Part shown: in pieces, positions 50,830 through 59,663 of the stretch
Position numbering within the stretch: the first letter of the stretch is position 1
How the letters are laid out: each line of letters begins with the position of its first letter
NCBI RefSeq assembly: GCF_010119385.1
Contig: NZ_VFIE01000017.1
Span: 69,789-133,788, forward strand
Source of the DNA: Nesterenkonia haasae
GTDB lineage: Bacteria > Actinomycetota > Actinomycetes > Actinomycetales > Micrococcaceae
DNA: 64,000 bases
Reading direction: 5' to 3'
The notes under the pieces: generated by a model
What the model was told of the DNA's origin: nothing
Seen by the model: the letters and a program-made list of their open reading frames with translations, nothing else
Database searches by the model: none
Made by a program: the position numbers and the translations under genes

Positions 50830-51755
50830 CCATTATGATGCGCGCAGCTGCGATGGAGAGATTCGGGCCACCAGAGGTCCTGCAGACGGTTCGGGTTCCG
50901 ACACCTCAAGTCACCGCCGACCAAGTCCTGGTACGAGTCATCAACGCCGGAGTGCAACTCACTGATGCGGCGATCCGTGCAGGGTGGACTCCGCCCGGTG
51001 CGAAAGTCCACTTTCCGCAGATACTCGGTAACGAATTCTCCGGCGTAGTAATCGAGGTGGGACACCAGGTCAGTGGTCTCGCACCTGGAGATGAGGTGGC
51101 CGGGTTCAACGTGTTTGGGTGCTACGCCGAGTACGTCGCCGTGCCGCGTTCGCAGGTGGTGCGCAAGCCAGCGCACGTCCGGTGGGAAACGGCTGGGGCG
51201 TTATCCGCCTCCGGGCAGACCGCCCATACCGCCATGGAGGATCTCAGAGTCGCCGCAGGTGAGGTGATCCTCGTACACGGAGCAGCTGGCGGGGTAGGGA
51301 GCATGTTCACACAACTGGCCATCAACCGTGGTGCGACTGTCATCGGCACCGCCAGCAGCCGCAACCACCCGTACCTCAGCTCCCTTGGGGCAGTTCCTAT
51401 TGAGTATGGGGCTGGGCAGTTGGGCAGAGTCCGTGCCGCCGCGCCCCGGATCGATGTTGCCTTCGACGCTGCTGGCCATCAAAATCTCCGGACTTCGATA
51501 GAACTGGTCACAGATCGACGACGCGTAGCCACAATCGTGGATATGGCTCTCGCACAGGAACTAGGGTGCCGCATCATTCGCAGCCGCCGATCCGCAGAAC
51601 GGTTGACGGATCTATTGAACAGAATCGCCGAAGGCTCACTGGACGTCCACATTCGTCACCGCTACTCACTCGAGGAAGTCGCACAGGCGCACCACGACGT
51701 TGAATCAGGACACGGCCGCGGGAAAAACGTCCTCGAGATTGGACATGCCCAGTGA
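50826..51755 (+). CDS. Zinc-free NADP-dependent quinone oxidoreductase (MDR family)
   Basis: 309 residues from GTG 50826 (ATG at 50835/50838 possible). Typical QOR start MERFGPPEVLQTVRVP; NADPH-binding GAAGGVGSMFTQLA near residue 155. The zinc ligands of alcohol dehydrogenases are absent. Reduces quinones or related redox cyclers. Overlaps both neighbours by 4 bp. Confidence 0.88.
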   Translation: MTIMMRAAAMERFGPPEVLQTVRVPTPQVTADQVLVRVINAGVQLTDAAIRAGWTPPGAKVHFPQILGNEFSGVVIEVGHQVSGLAPGDEVAGFNVFGCYAEYVAVPRSQVVRKPAHVRWETAGALSASGQTAHTAMEDLRVAAGEVILVHGAAGGVGSMFTQLAINRGATVIGTASSRNHPYLSSLGAVPIEYGAGQLGRVRAAAPRIDVAFDAAGHQNLRTSIELVTDRRRVATIVDMALAQELGCRIIRSRRSAERLTDLLNRIAEGSLDVHIRHRYSLEEVAQAHHDVESGHGRGKNVLEIGHAQ

Positions 51756-53137
51756 CCATCGCGACATCTGGCTCCACCGAGCGGTTGTGGACCACTCAAC
51801 GCTGGGCGTTTATTGCAAGCGTGCTGGGACTGATGACGTGTATCGCGTTCGAATCATTCGCTGTCACCACGATCTTGCCAGTCGCCATGTCCGAGCTGGG
51901 GGGTAAGTCGTGGTACTCGCTGGCCTACTCAGCGACTATCACCGCAGGATTGGTGGGAATGGTCCTTGGAGGCAGCTGGACTGATCGATCGGGATGCAGA
52001 TCTCCACTGATATTTGGTGGTGGGCTGTTTCTGCTAGGTCTGCTGCTCTGCGTTGTGGCTCCGAATGCCTTCACATTCATCGTGGGGCGTCTCCTGCAGG
52101 GTGTCGGTGGAGGCATCGACTCCGTGGTCCTCTACGTGTTGATTGCGCGCAAGATTCCCGAGGCATTGCGTCCACGAATGTTCGGCCTGCTCACCGCCGC
52201 ATGGCTCGTGCCTTCGGTGGCGGGCCCAGCGATCTCAGGTGCCCTGGCTGAGGTGACGAGCTGGCGGGCTGTCTTTGTAGTCGTACTGGCTGGTTCTGCG
52301 CTGTCTTTGCTGTTTCTGGTCCATGTCGCGCGGGATGTATCTGCCACGTCTGAAGACTCAGCTCCGGGACAGCGTGTCTTTGGCCGCAGAGGTGCGTTCT
52401 CTGTACTTGCGGCTCTGCTGCTGCTTGGTCTTCACATGTCCACTCACCTGCCTCCACCGGCATCTGTGCTCATGGTGGTTGTGGCGTTATCTGGGCTGGT
52501 CTTCACCGCCAACTGGGTTCTTCCGTCGGGCACGGTGCGTCTGAGCGGGGCGCCGCAACGGTTTATCGGTCTCAGAGCACTGCTGGGAAGCACTGTCACC
52601 TCTACCGGCCTCTACCTGACGCTGTATCTCCAGGTTGAGCGGGATTACAGACCAACAGCAGCTGGACTAGTCATTGCGGTCAGCGCATTCGGGTGGGCTA
52701 TTGGTGCATGGTTGCAGGGGCGATTCTCCAGTGGACAGGTCACCCATCGCAGGATCATTCTTTGCGCGACTCCGCTGATTAGCTTAGGACCGGCAGGAGT
52801 ACTCTTCTACACAGTCACTTCGGTACCGTTATTCGTGGTCGTCGTCGGATGTATCGCGATGGGTGTTGGAATGGGAATGGCCTTCCCCCGCGTGGCCAGT
52901 GCCACACTGGAGTTGGTCGAACCACATCAAGAGGGTGCCTTTAGCTCCGGGCTCCAAGCTGGTGAGAGCATGAGTGTTGCTGTCACAACTGCCTTGACCG
53001 GGGCGATCCTGACGTTGGGACTGCCCCACTCTGTGGCATACCCGGCGGTCTATACGTGTCTCCTCTGCATGTCAGCTGCTGCGCTATGCCTTGCGTTGTT
53101 CATTTACCGCCAGCGGGAGATATCTGCTGAATCATGA
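51752..53137 (+). CDS. MFS drug exporter (DHA-type)
   Basis: 461 residues, 12-14 helices, starting with the GTGA overlap. Motif A-like GGSWTDRSGCRSPLIFG after helix 2, and GAVLGPAIGG-like VPSVAGPAISGAL in helix 5 (antiporter motif C). Third gene of the SoxR operon; likely exports redox-active drugs. Confidence 0.88.
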   Translation: MTIATSGSTERLWTTQRWAFIASVLGLMTCIAFESFAVTTILPVAMSELGGKSWYSLAYSATITAGLVGMVLGGSWTDRSGCRSPLIFGGGLFLLGLLLCVVAPNAFTFIVGRLLQGVGGGIDSVVLYVLIARKIPEALRPRMFGLLTAAWLVPSVAGPAISGALAEVTSWRAVFVVVLAGSALSLLFLVHVARDVSATSEDSAPGQRVFGRRGAFSVLAALLLLGLHMSTHLPPPASVLMVVVALSGLVFTANWVLPSGTVRLSGAPQRFIGLRALLGSTVTSTGLYLTLYLQVERDYRPTAAGLVIAVSAFGWAIGAWLQGRFSSGQVTHRRIILCATPLISLGPAGVLFYTVTSVPLFVVVVGCIAMGVGMGMAFPRVASATLELVEPHQEGAFSSGLQAGESMSVAVTTALTGAILTLGLPHSVAYPAVYTCLLCMSAAALCLALFIYRQREISAES

Positions 53138-53217
53138 CGAATGGCACTGTGTGGACGCGCTCGGTGGTGATGAGCTGAGCGATGTTGATGTCTCCCTGAC
53201 GCGGAGGGCCCGGGCCT

Positions 53218-53814
53218 GTGCTTCTGATCTGCGGCGTAGTTAGTTGCTGCGCCTTCATTCTGGTGTTTCTCATAGACGGCTGGACACGCCCCGGATACTC
53301 GCCCGTGCGTCATACGATCAGCGCATTGGCATTAGGGTCCCGGGGGTGGGTGCAAACCACGAACTTCCTCATCTCCGGCACAGGACTCATCGCCGGTGGT
53401 CTCGGGGTGATGCAGGCCCAAGCCAATTGGTTGTTTGCGAGCCTGCTGATTCTTGTCGGTATCGGGCTTATCGCATCAGGTGTCTTCGCGATGGACCCCA
53501 TGCGGGGTTACCCGCCGGGAACTCCGCAGACTGATCCAGTGGAGCTCTCACTGCGGCATAGACTCCACGACCACGCCGGGACGGTGGTCTTCTTCGGTAT
53601 CCCCCTGACTGCCTTCGCGGCCGGATTCGCGGTAGAGGGTCTCGGCGCGAACATCGTTGCCGGAGTCGTAGCTGCTGTCCTGGTGGGGGGAGTCGTGGCG
53701 TTCGGTAGCGCTTGGGAGCGGGATTCGCCGGTGACAGGGCTCATCCAAAAAGCAGTAGTAGTTGGAGCGTTCAGCTGGGTTGCTGGAGTTCTCCTCATCA
53801 TCAGCCTTCATTGA
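53218..53814 (+). CDS. DUF998 membrane protein
   Basis: 198 residues, six hydrophobic helices, start GTG with GGAGGG upstream. Family segments YSPVRHTISALALG and GVFAMDPMRGYPP match DUF998. Unknown function. It lies 80 bp after the MFS gene and may be a separate unit. Confidence 0.84.
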   Translation: MLLICGVVSCCAFILVFLIDGWTRPGYSPVRHTISALALGSRGWVQTTNFLISGTGLIAGGLGVMQAQANWLFASLLILVGIGLIASGVFAMDPMRGYPPGTPQTDPVELSLRHRLHDHAGTVVFFGIPLTAFAAGFAVEGLGANIVAGVVAAVLVGGVVAFGSAWERDSPVTGLIQKAVVVGAFSWVAGVLLIISLH

Positions 53815-53917
53815 CGGTCAGGGCTGCAGGATTGGCGTAGAAGCGATCAGTTTCCAGAGGTGACCGCGGTATCGATCGGAGGGTGCTGACCGTGACGGAG
53901 AAGTTCTCCGAGACCGT

Positions 53918-55093
53918 ATGATTACCACAATGAATCCTGCCGATGAGACCGGGCCCGCATCGGCGACCGTGGTAGTCATCGGGGCAGGCCAGGCCGGTCT
54001 CTCAGCTGGACATCATTTGCAGCGATCAGGGTTTGTCAGTGCGATTCAGCAGCCTGAAGCGTCGCGCAGCTTCGTCCTCCTCGACGCCAACGAGGCCCCC
54101 GGCGGGGCGTGGCAGCATCGTTGGCACTCATTGCGTATGGAAACGGTCAACGGAATTTTCGACTTACCGGGGTTTCCGAAGCCACCAATTGACCCCCAGG
54201 AACCCAGCTGCATCGCCGTACCGCAGTACTTTGCTGACTTCGAAACGACCAGGCAACTGCCCATCCTTCGGCCAGTGCACGTGAAGCGCGTGCAGCGATC
54301 CGGTGCCTCTACTGACGGAGGCTTTCTCGTTGACGCGCACCAGCGCCTATGGCATGCCCAGGCGATCATCAACGCCACAGGTACGTGGAACAATCCGCTT
54401 CAGCCCACATACCCCGGCCAGGAGAACTTCCAAGGTCGCCAATTACATACCCGGGACTACACATCCCTGGAGGAGTTCACCGGTCAGCGTGTGGCAGTCG
54501 TCGGCGGGGGCATCTCAGCGCTCCAGCAGCTGGAAGAAGTCTCACGTGTGGCGACTGCCTACTGGTACACCCGACGTGAGCCCTTCTTCTTCGGTGAAGA
54601 GTTCCGTCCTGAGACCGAGGGACGGCGTGTCATCGAGAAGGTCACAGCAGACGCGGAGGCAGGCAAGCCCCCGCGCAGCGTGGTCTCCTACACAGGGCTC
54701 GGATGGACCTCGTATGCCCGAGCCGCTGAGGAACGCGGCGTATTGAACCGGAGGCCCATGTTCACCGCGCTGGAACCCCACGGTGTGCGAGAGGCTGACG
54801 GATCATTCACGTCTGTAGACACCGTTCTCTGGGCCACCGGATTCCGTCCCGACCTGAAGCACCTGGACCCATTGGAACTGCGGAATGAGCACGGCGGAAT
54901 TCACATACGAGGCACTCAGGTGATCAGCGATCCGCGCATCCATCTGATTGGATTCGGACCATCACAGTCCACGATCGGCGCCAACCGGGCGGGCCGCGAA
55001 GCCGTGAAGTCCCTCGTGGCCACATTCAACGACCAAGAAGCAGCTCAGCGAGATCAGCGTCGAGCTCATCCTGCACCTGCCGATCGTAGGTAG
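53918..55093 (+). CDS. Flavin-containing monooxygenase-like protein
   Basis: 391 residues (ATG at 53930 also possible). FAD site GAGQAGLSAG near 23, NADPH site VVGGGISAL near 190, and LWATGFRPD near 305. Probably oxidises a small N- or S-containing or hydrophobic compound. The last 68 bp overlap the convergent luciferase-like gene. Confidence 0.86.
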   Translation: MITTMNPADETGPASATVVVIGAGQAGLSAGHHLQRSGFVSAIQQPEASRSFVLLDANEAPGGAWQHRWHSLRMETVNGIFDLPGFPKPPIDPQEPSCIAVPQYFADFETTRQLPILRPVHVKRVQRSGASTDGGFLVDAHQRLWHAQAIINATGTWNNPLQPTYPGQENFQGRQLHTRDYTSLEEFTGQRVAVVGGGISALQQLEEVSRVATAYWYTRREPFFFGEEFRPETEGRRVIEKVTADAEAGKPPRSVVSYTGLGWTSYARAAEERGVLNRRPMFTALEPHGVREADGSFTSVDTVLWATGFRPDLKHLDPLELRNEHGGIHIRGTQVISDPRIHLIGFGPSQSTIGANRAGREAVKSLVATFNDQEAAQRDQRRAHPAPADRR

Positions 55094-56003
55094 AGGTCGA
55101 AAGGAGCAGTTCTTCGGCACCGGTGAGTTCAACCAGTGACTCCAACTCTGCGCGAACCGCATTCGGTGGCCCGGCTATGACCCGCTGGATGCTCTCCTCC
55201 ACGCGCTGTCGGGTGCGTGGACTCCACTTTCGGGAGCGGATGGTTTCTGAACTTTCCAGCGGATCAAACCTTCCGGTCTCTCTTGATCGGGCCATGGACC
55301 AGGCCTCTGGGAGTGCGAGTTCGCGAGCTTCAGCTTCGGTGTCAGCCACAAAGGCGTCCAGGGAGATGATGACCATCGGTTCTGGTGCAGTGACTGAGGC
55401 TTGGAAACCTCGGCGATAGTCCGCCAAAATCGTCGACAGGTCGGAGGATTGGAGGACAGGACCTCCGATCACCACGGGAAGCCCGAGCTGGGACGCGGTG
55501 GAGATGCCCTGGCCGGTGGCCAAGAGGAAGACCTCCGGGGGCGGATCTGCGATGGGACGGGCTGTGACCGGCGCCTGCCGGTCGAGAAAACTGCGCAGTT
55601 CGGCAATTTCAGCTGCGAACTGTTCCGCGTCGTGTTCCTGCTGTCGAAGTGCCCGACGCACCGGCTCTGTGAAGCCTAGGCTGCGGCCTACGCCGAGGTC
55701 GATCCGACCCGGATAGAGAGCCTCCAGCATGAGGAACTGCTCTGCGACCACGAGTGGCTGGTGGTGTGGGAGCATCACGCCACCGGACCCGAGTCGGATA
55801 TGCGAAGTTCGCGCACCAACAGCCGCCAGCAGCACCGCGGGTGAGCCAGAGGCGACCCCTGGTACAGCGTGATGTTCTGCTCCCCAGAAACGGTGATATC
55901 CCAGTGTCTCGGCTCCGACGGCCCGCTCCACAGAGTGTTCCAGCGCCGCAGCTTCTGAATAGTCGGCCCGGGTGCGTGATCGGTCCAGCAAAGAGAGTCT
56001 CAC
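55026..56003 (-). CDS. LLM-class flavin-dependent oxidoreductase
   Basis: 325 residues, luciferase-like TIM barrel. Conserved RFWGAEHHAVPGVASGSPAVLLAAVGA near 39 and IRLGSGGVMLPHHQPLVVAEQF near 70 are typical of the FMNH2-dependent alkanal-monooxygenase-like group. Convergent with the monooxygenase gene. Substrate unknown. Confidence 0.9.
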   Translation of the reverse strand: MRLSLLDRSRTRADYSEAAALEHSVERAVGAETLGYHRFWGAEHHAVPGVASGSPAVLLAAVGARTSHIRLGSGGVMLPHHQPLVVAEQFLMLEALYPGRIDLGVGRSLGFTEPVRRALRQQEHDAEQFAAEIAELRSFLDRQAPVTARPIADPPPEVFLLATGQGISTASQLGLPVVIGGPVLQSSDLSTILADYRRGFQASVTAPEPMVIISLDAFVADTEAEARELALPEAWSMARSRETGRFDPLESSETIRSRKWSPRTRQRVEESIQRVIAGPPNAVRAELESLVELTGAEELLLSTSTYDRQVQDELDADLAELLLGR

Positions 56004-56189
56004 ACTGTCGCCAACCGTAAGTAATGGACAAACCTTCCCGCCCGGTCATTGTTGGCATCACTCAACAATCAGGAAATCCGTACAGCAGGGAGCACCTGAT
56101 TGCCACAAAAACGCAAGCACTCACCCGATCGCGTCCAAACTATATGACGCCTTCGTGACCCGTCAGCCGTCGCGCGGAGGCCGCACGGT

Positions 56190-56320
56190 CGGCTCCCCTT
56201 CGGGTAACGCCGTGTCTATGACGAGGACAGCCGAGTGCTGCTTCGTCAGGAAATCGACCGTGAGGAGGCCGCGATCATCGTCAACGCCGCGGACGAGATT
56301 GTGAGTGGTGTTCAGTTGTC
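56190..56320 (+). pseudogene. Serine-recombinase fragment
   Basis: Frame from 56190 reads RLPFG*RRVYDEDSRVLL then RQEIDREEAAIIVNAADEIVSGV. This resembles the PFGY and EAAIIRDAADRVLSG region of large serine recombinases, with the Tyr codon of PFGY turned into TAA. No catalytic domain is nearby. Remnant of a lost integrase; identification is by motif only. Confidence 0.55.
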
Positions 56321-56615
56321 GGAGCGGCGCAGCAGGACTTCGCTCCCGGCCGGGTCAATGAGGGCGCGGGCGGAGGCGGTGTGGGCAGCCTCTCTGTGCC
56401 CGGTGACGCCGGCGACCGCCAGAGCGGCGCAAAAGGGGTCACGGTGCCGTCCTCGTGCACGTCGAGCACGACGAGTGGGATGGAGACGGGGACGGGCTCA
56501 GGGTTGGGTTTCCTCATACCGCAAGGGGAGCCAGGACCTCCCGCACGTTCAGGTCGTTCTCTGCATCCGGCTACTGGGGCAATGGAGCACGCCAGGATAT
56601 GCGTTGTCGAGTGAT
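56321..56615. other. No supportable gene
   Basis: Stretch between the recombinase fragment and the marR gene. Short frames on both strands (for example minus 56281-56517) lack recognisable families. Probably debris of the lost mobile element. Confidence 0.45.
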
Positions 56616-57074
56616 CTATGGTGTGTCGTCGCTCTGGCGCAAGGAGCGAACCATGCTCCGAAGGATACCGGCCACGTTCGATCGCTCCGTCTCAGTCAGG
56701 CCAGCCATCATCCTCATCTCGACGGACCGGACCGCTGCTGATGCCATCTCGAGACTCCGCCTGCCACGAGAGGTAAGCCGGGTGGGAAGCGCCTTGCCCA
56801 CGGGCGCCTCTTTGGCTCTGGTGACATAGCCGTCCTGCTCCAGCGCCTGGAGCAACACGTTCATCGACTGCCGGGTCACGAATGCGCCGCGCGCGAGCTC
56901 GGAGTTCGATGAGCCCGGTCGTTGAGCCAGCAACTCAAGGCACGCGTAGTGAGTCACAGTCATCCCGAACGGTCGCAGCACCTCCTCCATCGCCAGCCGA
57001 AGCGCGCTCGATGCTTCCTTGAGGAGGTAGCCCACGGATGTCTCCAGGTCGACGCCACTGCCATCTTGACTCAT
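56616..57074 (-). CDS. MarR family regulator
   Basis: 152 residues from ATG ending at 57074 (the frame extends to 57182 across the operator). Winged helix: SNSELARGAFVTRQSMNVLLQALEQDGYVTRAKEAPVGKALPTRLTSRG in segments, about 50-100. Divergent from a VOC gene over a large palindrome that includes its own start codon. Confidence 0.9.
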   Translation of the reverse strand: MSQDGSGVDLETSVGYLLKEASSALRLAMEEVLRPFGMTVTHYACLELLAQRPGSSNSELARGAFVTRQSMNVLLQALEQDGYVTRAKEAPVGKALPTRLTSRGRRSLEMASAAVRSVEMRMMAGLTETERSNVAGILRSMVRSLRQSDDTP

Positions 57075-57121
57075 GTCAATAGTCTGACATAGATTGTTGT
57101 ATGTCAGAAGACTGACATGAG
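57070..57121. promoter_or_regulatory. MarR operator, 52-bp interrupted dyad
   Basis: CTCATGTCA (57070-57078) mirrors TGACATGAG (57113-57121). Inner TCTGACATA/TATGTCAGA arms add a second symmetric pair. It covers the marR start codon and reaches to 18 bp before the VOC start. Confidence 0.75.
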
Positions 57122-57138
57122 CAGCAGAAGGAGCACTA

Positions 57139-57507
57139 ATGCCCGCCACTGGCCCCGATTTCATCTCCCTCCAGGTTCGCAACCTCGACGCATCGCAGAA
57201 GTTCTACGAGAAGTACCTCGGCCTCGTTCGATCACCCGCCGGACCTCCGCACGCCGTCGTGTTCGACACGCGGCCGATCGCGTTCGCCCTGCGTGACCTC
57301 GTACCCGGCACCGATCTGGATGCGGTCGCCCAGCCCGGCATCGGTGCGGCGATCTGGCTCCACGCCACCGGCGTGCAGGAGATTCACGACGCACTTGTCG
57401 CCGACGCGCAAACAATCGTGATCGCTCCGTTCGACGGCCCGTTCGGGCGGACGTTCACCTTCGCCGATCTCGACGGCTACCAGATCACCCTCCACGACCG
57501 TGCCTGA
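57139..57507 (+). CDS. VOC family protein
   Basis: 122 residues (FISLQVRNLDASQKFYEKYLGLV, AAIWLHATGVQEIHDALV, FTFADLDGYQITLHD). Divergent from marR and probably repressed by it. Glyoxalase/fosfomycin-resistance-like fold; substrate unknown. Confidence 0.88.
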   Translation: MPATGPDFISLQVRNLDASQKFYEKYLGLVRSPAGPPHAVVFDTRPIAFALRDLVPGTDLDAVAQPGIGAAIWLHATGVQEIHDALVADAQTIVIAPFDGPFGRTFTFADLDGYQITLHDRA

Positions 57508-57636
57508 GATCGGCGTCCTGCTTCTCGGCGCGACAGGCGCGCTCGGCGACAAAGGCGTCGCCCCCGCTCCGATCACGACTGCCGGTCGGAACCACCAGCG
57601 TCTGGCGGAACTCGTGGCCCCACAGGTGCCCGGCTA
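57499..57636 (+). pseudogene. Truncated NAD(P)-binding reductase remnant
   Basis: 45 codons overlapping the VOC stop. LLLGATGALG is a Rossmann glycine motif, followed without the intervening region by APITTAGRNHQRLAELVA, as in saccharopine-dehydrogenase-like proteins. Looks like an internal deletion plus premature end of a gene once coupled to the VOC gene. Confidence 0.55.
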
Positions 57637-57845
57637 GCCCGCGGCTCGATGCGCCTCCTGGGCATCCCCAGCAGACTCGACTTGGAGCAGTGGGACACAG
57701 GTGTCCGAACCACATACGGTTCCTGAGGACTGGCATCACCAGCGTTTGTCGTGGATTATCAGGGCTTTTTTGAGAAAACAGGAGACTGTAGAGGCCTGAA
57801 ACTTCAGCAACCCCCTGAAATTCGAGGGGAGGGCCTGCCTAATGC

Positions 57846-58553
57846 CTAATTGCATGTGGTTGCTGATGTAGGTTGCTCGTTTATGCGCAGGAGAATTTTC
57901 GCTGCATCCTCCGGTCGGCTGAACTGTGGCCAGTGGCCAGTAGAGAGGTCGATGTAGCTGGCATCGGCGAAGTGGGGAAACTCAGTGGTGGGCGGGAAAC
58001 CTGCCTTGATCCAGTCAGTGAGGTCCGCTGTCGAATACTCGGTGCACACCGCGGTGAGGGGTATGTAGTGCCGTTCAGGGTGGCTCAGGTGCAGAGTACC
58101 GGCAAGCACCTGAGCCGGCACGGATACTGCATTCGCGCGGAACTGATCCAGCGCGGCGTCGTCGAGCCCGGCGAGGTCCGCGGGGCCGAAAGCAGAGAAG
58201 TCCGGCAGCGACACGAATCCCTCGGCATCGGGAAACTGCTGGTCCAGCAGCGGCATCCCGTCAGGCAGCGGGAACCCGCCTATGAGCACCAGATGGCGAA
58301 CCGCATCTGCCCGTGCGTCAGCAGCTGCGTAGGCCAGTCCACACCCAGCAGAGTGGCCCACCAACACGGGAGGTTCAGGTGCAGAGTCTATGGCGAGCAC
58401 GACGGCGTCGACCCAGTCCTGCAGTGTGGTTTCCCGATCGTTGGGAAGAGTCAGCGAGTGGGTGCTGTGGCCTGCGGCTACCAGGGGAGGGGTCACCTCG
58501 TGCCAGCTGCCGGCATCAAGCCACAACCCCGGAATGAGGATGAAATGCGCCAT
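57846..58553 (-). CDS. Alpha/beta hydrolase
   Basis: 235 residues, HNL/EstC-like subgroup. N-terminus FILIPGLWLDAGSWHEV with the oxyanion Gly, nucleophile elbow GHSAGCG at about 67-73, and a late DLSTGHWPQFSRPEDAAKIL carrying the catalytic His. Esterase or hydrolase; substrate unknown. Confidence 0.88.
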   Translation of the reverse strand: MAHFILIPGLWLDAGSWHEVTPPLVAAGHSTHSLTLPNDRETTLQDWVDAVVLAIDSAPEPPVLVGHSAGCGLAYAAADARADAVRHLVLIGGFPLPDGMPLLDQQFPDAEGFVSLPDFSAFGPADLAGLDDAALDQFRANAVSVPAQVLAGTLHLSHPERHYIPLTAVCTEYSTADLTDWIKAGFPPTTEFPHFADASYIDLSTGHWPQFSRPEDAAKILLRINEQPTSATTCN

Positions 58554-58594
58554 AGCTGAGGCCTTTCCCGCGTAAGAGAGGAGGTTATTTCAGC

Positions 58595-59536
58595 TTAGCC
58601 GTCAGTGCCGTCCCCGTCACGATGAGGCGGCTGGTCGCTCATGAGGATCTCAGCCTGGCGCTGCAGACACAGAAGTGATTCGGCAACGAGGGGATCCAGA
58701 CTCATCGAATGCCGGACATGTGCCACAATGCGACGCTGCACCCGTGGCCTGTGCAGAGCCCTGACGACCACCCCGGGAGGAAGGTCCCGTAGTGCTAGGT
58801 GCGGAAGCACCGTAACGCCCAGCCCCGCCGCCACCAGTCTCAGAGCCGCGTGATGGTCATCGAGCCTGGCGCTGAACTGCGGGGTGAAGCCCGCGGCCCG
58901 AGATGCGGAACGAATAATTCGTCCAGTGGGACTCTCATAGATGTCGTGATCGACCCAGTTCTCTCTCTGCAACTGACGCATGCTGACGCTCCGCTCCGAA
59001 ACCAGCCGGTGAGTTGACGGAACCGCTACCGCAAAGTCCTCTACGCACAACTCGTGGCGAACGTAGCCCTCCAGTGGAGCAGCGGGTTCCTCCATCGACT
59101 CGTTGCGGATATCTACGTCCGCTGGCCTGCGTCCCTGGCCGCCGTGGGGTTCATTGAGGCTGATCTCAACTGTTAGCTCGGGTTCCGACTGGCGGGCTCG
59201 GTGTACCACCTCGGGAATCCATTCCTGGGCGACCGAAGAGAAGCACGCGATGGCTAGGTGCTTGTTCCGTTGGTTGCGAAGATCATCGACCACCCGGTCC
59301 AGTTGACTGAACGCCGAGAGTGCAGCACTGGCTTGTTCAGCAAGATGCAGTCCCGCAGCGGTGGGACGTCTGCCTCGCCCATCTTTTTCGAACAGCTGAA
59401 GCCCGGTCTCTCTGCTCAATGCGGTGATGTGCTGGCTCACCGTGGCGGGGGAGTAGTGCAAGTTTCGGGCCGCGGCCTGCAACGACCCGGCTGCCACTAC
59501 TGCCTGAAGGATGCGCAGACGCTGGGGGTTCAGCAT
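58595..59536 (-). CDS. LysR family regulator (DgdR-like by context)
   Basis: 313 residues from ATG ending at 59536. LysR helix-turn-helix (MLNPQRLRILQAVVAAGSLQAAARNLHYSPATVSQHI, in segments) and a substrate-binding domain. Divergent from the dialkylglycine decarboxylase gene, the arrangement of dgdR-dgdA in Burkholderia. Likely regulates that gene in response to 2-methylalanine-like amino acids; not proven. Confidence 0.87.
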   Translation of the reverse strand: MLNPQRLRILQAVVAAGSLQAAARNLHYSPATVSQHITALSRETGLQLFEKDGRGRRPTAAGLHLAEQASAALSAFSQLDRVVDDLRNQRNKHLAIACFSSVAQEWIPEVVHRARQSEPELTVEISLNEPHGGQGRRPADVDIRNESMEEPAAPLEGYVRHELCVEDFAVAVPSTHRLVSERSVSMRQLQRENWVDHDIYESPTGRIIRSASRAAGFTPQFSARLDDHHAALRLVAAGLGVTVLPHLALRDLPPGVVVRALHRPRVQRRIVAHVRHSMSLDPLVAESLLCLQRQAEILMSDQPPHRDGDGTDG

Positions 59537-59663
59537 CTGGCTACTGTACTGCAGTGTTCGTCCATACCGAACAATAAGTTGAAATTGTTTACTTGTTTCT
59601 GAATGTCCACTCATCCAGAATGAAAAAACGTCTACAGCGCCCAATCCTCAGTCAGGAGCAGCT

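Noticed and set aside
56281-56517. Minus-strand 78-codon frame with LVVLDVHEDGTVTPFA
   Set aside because: A short plausible stretch but proline-rich junk follows; may be debris of a lost gene, not supportable as a gene.
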